The notes under the pieces were generated by a model that was not told the origin of the DNA, did not search any database, and saw only the letters and a list, made by a program, of their open reading frames with translations. The translations under genes and the position numbers were made by a program. Below, one piece after another: positions 62,217 through 64,000 of a DNA stretch of 64,000 bases. Source of the stretch: Streptomyces sp. CB01373 (GTDB taxonomy: Bacteria > Actinomycetota > Actinomycetes > Streptomycetales > Streptomycetaceae); NCBI RefSeq assembly GCF_002803075.1, contig NZ_NNBK01000012.1:1-64000 (forward strand), read 5' to 3'. Each line of letters opens with the position of its first letter. Positions within the stretch are counted from its first letter, which is position 1.

Positions 62217-63893
62217 TCAGCGGGGGCGTGTTCCCCGGCGGGCCCGGCCCCCGCACAGGCGCAGCGGGTCCCAGTCCGGACCGCGTGCGGGCAGCCGGCC
62301 CTGGTCTCCCAGCACCGCGCCCGCGTGCACCTCAGGCAGGAGCGGGCGGCCGAGGATCTGCCCGGCGCAGGCGATGCCGCTGACGGCGGCGCCGGTGATC
62401 CCGCTGCCGTAGCGGGTGCTCTGCCCCACCACGTACAGGCCGGTCACGCTGGTCCGGGTGTCCGGCCTGGCGCCCGTGCCGCCCCAGCGGGCCAGCCCGA
62501 AGGGCGAACCGCCGGTCGACCGCGTGTAGCGGCGCTGGGTGGCCGGGGTGGCCAGCTCCAGATGGGTCACGTACCGGCGGAAGGGGCCGAGCGCGCGTTC
62601 CGCGGTGGCCAGCATCGCCTCGGTGACCCTCTCCTTCTCCGCCAGATAGGCCGGGTCGCGGCGGTACGGCCCGCCGTTCTCGGACGCGGCCGCCGCGCCC
62701 CACGCCTCCAGCGACCGCGGACACAGCGCCATCACCTGGAAGTTGGCGTGTCCGGGCGGCCGGACGGCCGCGGTGTCCGGGTCCTTGAGCGAGGCGAACG
62801 AGATGAACACCGACGGCGGCGCGTCGAAGTGCCCCCCGGCCAGCCGGCGGAACGCCTCCTCGACGTCGGCGTTCCCGTGCCACCACAGGTTCGCCCCGGT
62901 CCTGCCCGGCAGTTCCCGGTCGAGGCCCACGTAGAGCACCACCAGGGGGAAGCCCGTCACGGCGGTCCGGGCCCGCTTCCCGATGGACGCGGGGAAGTGC
63001 TCCTCGCCGGCCAACTCCCGGACGGTGCGCACATAGTCGGCGTTGGACACCACGACCGGAGCGCGCAGTTCCCGCCCGCCGTCCAGCACGACACCGCACG
63101 CGCGGCCCTGCTCGACCAGCACCCGGTCCACCCGGTGCCCGGTCCTGACCGTGCCGCCGTGCCCGGTGATCGCCTCGGTCAGCGACGCCGCCAGCATCTG
63201 GCCGCCGCCGACCGGATAGGCGGCGCCCCGCAGATAGTGGTCGGTCACGCTCGCGTGCATGCCGACCGTGGCCTCCTCGGGTCCGATCCCGTAGTTGAGC
63301 GCCTGCGCGGCCAGCACGGTGCGCGCGGCGGCGGACAGGCCGCAGTGCTCGAAGAGTTCGTGCAGCGTCCGGCGGCCCCAGGCCACCGCGGTCGGCGTGC
63401 GGCGCAGTACCTCGGCCGGTTCGGCCCCGGCCGCGGACAGCAGCGTCCAGCGCATCTCGGCGCCGGCCGCCGAGCACACGGCCACGAACTCCCGCAGCCC
63501 GTCCTTGTCCGCCGTCAGCACCTCGACGAGCCGGTCGAGATAGCGGTCCCAGCCGACGGGCACGGACATCCTGAGCCCCGGCAGGACCACCTCGTCGAAT
63601 CCGTCCGGGTCCATCTCCCGGAACGTGACGCGGTCGCCCAGGCCCAGTCCCCGCAGAATCGACGGCAGTACCCCGTCGGGCCCGCAGTCGCCGATGTAGT
63701 GCACCCCGGCGTCGAACTCGTAGGCCGAACGGCGGCGGAACACATGGCTGTTGCCGCCCAGCACCCCGGCCTGTTCGAGCACCAGCACCCGGTGACCGGC
63801 CACCGCCAGGTACGCGGCGCAGGTCAGTCCGCCCATGCCGCTGCCGACCACGATCGCGTCCCAGTCGTCCGCGAGCCGGTGCTCGTCGCTCAT
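62217..63893 (-). CDS. FAD-dependent phytoene-desaturase/RetSat-like oxidoreductase
   Basis: This 558-residue flavoprotein has the N-terminal dinucleotide motif VVGSGMGGLTCAAYLAVAGHRVLVLEQ split over residues 15-41, then GGNSHVFRR, and near the C-terminus GLYVVGQSTRYGSGITGAAVSG, the FAD-binding end motif of the CrtI/RetSat family. Homologues desaturate, isomerise or saturate polyenes. The known skyllamycin-type clusters include a phytoene-dehydrogenase-like enzyme among genes for the cinnamoyl side chain, which is built as a polyene and aromatised. That is the most likely role here, by context. Start ATG 63893 has GAGGGGG upstream. The last 30 residues are a basic Arg-rich tail. No carotenoid genes (crtB, crtE) lie in the window, so carotenoid synthesis is less likely. 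Confidence 0.85.
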   Translation of the reverse strand: MSDEHRLADDWDAIVVGSGMGGLTCAAYLAVAGHRVLVLEQAGVLGGNSHVFRRRSAYEFDAGVHYIGDCGPDGVLPSILRGLGLGDRVTFREMDPDGFDEVVLPGLRMSVPVGWDRYLDRLVEVLTADKDGLREFVAVCSAAGAEMRWTLLSAAGAEPAEVLRRTPTAVAWGRRTLHELFEHCGLSAAARTVLAAQALNYGIGPEEATVGMHASVTDHYLRGAAYPVGGGQMLAASLTEAITGHGGTVRTGHRVDRVLVEQGRACGVVLDGGRELRAPVVVSNADYVRTVRELAGEEHFPASIGKRARTAVTGFPLVVLYVGLDRELPGRTGANLWWHGNADVEEAFRRLAGGHFDAPPSVFISFASLKDPDTAAVRPPGHANFQVMALCPRSLEAWGAAAASENGGPYRRDPAYLAEKERVTEAMLATAERALGPFRRYVTHLELATPATQRRYTRSTGGSPFGLARWGGTGARPDTRTSVTGLYVVGQSTRYGSGITGAAVSGIACAGQILGRPLLPEVHAGAVLGDQGRLPARGPDWDPLRLCGGRARRGTRPR

Positions 63894-63928
63894 CGCGTCC
63901 CCCTCGGAATCGTCTCGGTGGAGGCGGT

Positions 63929-64000
63929 TCAGCCGCAGCCGCCGGCGTGACCGGCGTCCGCGCCCGCCGCGGCCATCCGCGGCAGCGCGGCCGCCTCCGC
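63929..64000 (-). CDS. C-terminal end of a further gene, cut by window edge
   Basis: Reading the minus strand from 64000, an open frame of 23 codons ends at TGA (63931-63929) and finishes ...HAGGCG. Of its codons 22 of 23 end in G or C, as expected for a real Streptomyces gene. It lies 35 bases before the flavoprotein gene on the same strand, so it is probably in the same operon. The fragment is too short to identify. Confidence 0.5.
   Translation of the reverse strand, partial: AEAAALPRMAAAGADAGHAGGCG

Overview
The window is high-G+C actinobacterial DNA. Codons are strongly G/C-ended, GTG starts and 4-base stop/start overlaps are common, and the genes match Streptomyces families, so a Streptomyces chromosome is the most likely source. 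It has three zones.

Zone 1 (1-4,666) is the end of a hopanoid-type isoprenoid locus: the C-terminal part of ispG, then dxs, then an HpnO-like class III aminotransferase. An XRE-cupin regulator with its own pair of palindromic operators follows, and it overlaps a 40-residue membrane protein. Zone 2 (4,686-10,644) holds unlinked housekeeping or metabolic genes: a tyrosine/lipid phosphatase, a GH36 alpha-galactosidase, an SGNH hydrolase, an AhpD-like protein and a metallo-beta-lactamase-fold hydrolase.

Zone 3 (about 10,740-64,000) is a non-ribosomal peptide cluster. Three giant NRPS genes run right to left (61,991 to 21,881) and encode 11 modules. I read the ten-residue specificity codes of all A domains by aligning core motifs to GrsA. 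In order they suggest Thr, Ala, Asp-type (3-methyl-Asp), Gly, Phe, Pro, aromatic (Tyr/O-methyl-Tyr), Trp-type (weak), Gly, Leu-type and Leu-type. There are epimerisation domains after modules 4, 8 and 10 and a terminal thioesterase. From memory, this residue order and the set of tailoring genes match the cinnamoyl cyclodepsipeptide skyllamycin. Even the gene order fits the published numbering: sky29-31 NRPS, sky32 P450, sky37 methyltransferase, sky39 monooxygenase, sky41/42 glutamate mutase.

The tailoring genes fit together as follows. Glutamate mutase (GlmS/GlmE, + strand) makes 3-methylaspartate for module 3. The P450 would beta-hydroxylate carrier-bound Phe5, Tyr7 and Leu11. The O-methyltransferase would make O-methyl-Tyr. 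The luciferase-like monooxygenase and its flavin reductase would make alpha-hydroxyglycine. The type II thioesterase proofreads, and the ABC ATPase with two ABC-2 permeases exports the product. At the right edge a phytoene-desaturase-like flavoprotein and a cut-off gene probably start the cinnamoyl side-chain genes, most of which lie outside the window. No MbtH-like protein and no acyl-loading ligase are present here.

The most notable details are: a decayed epimerisation domain after the Gly module; a near-identical 1.27-kb repeat covering the two Leu-type A domains; a perfect 23-bp hairpin between the last NRPS gene and the P450; a stand-alone LysR helix-turn-helix gene of low G+C; and a TTA codon in a cluster membrane-protein gene.
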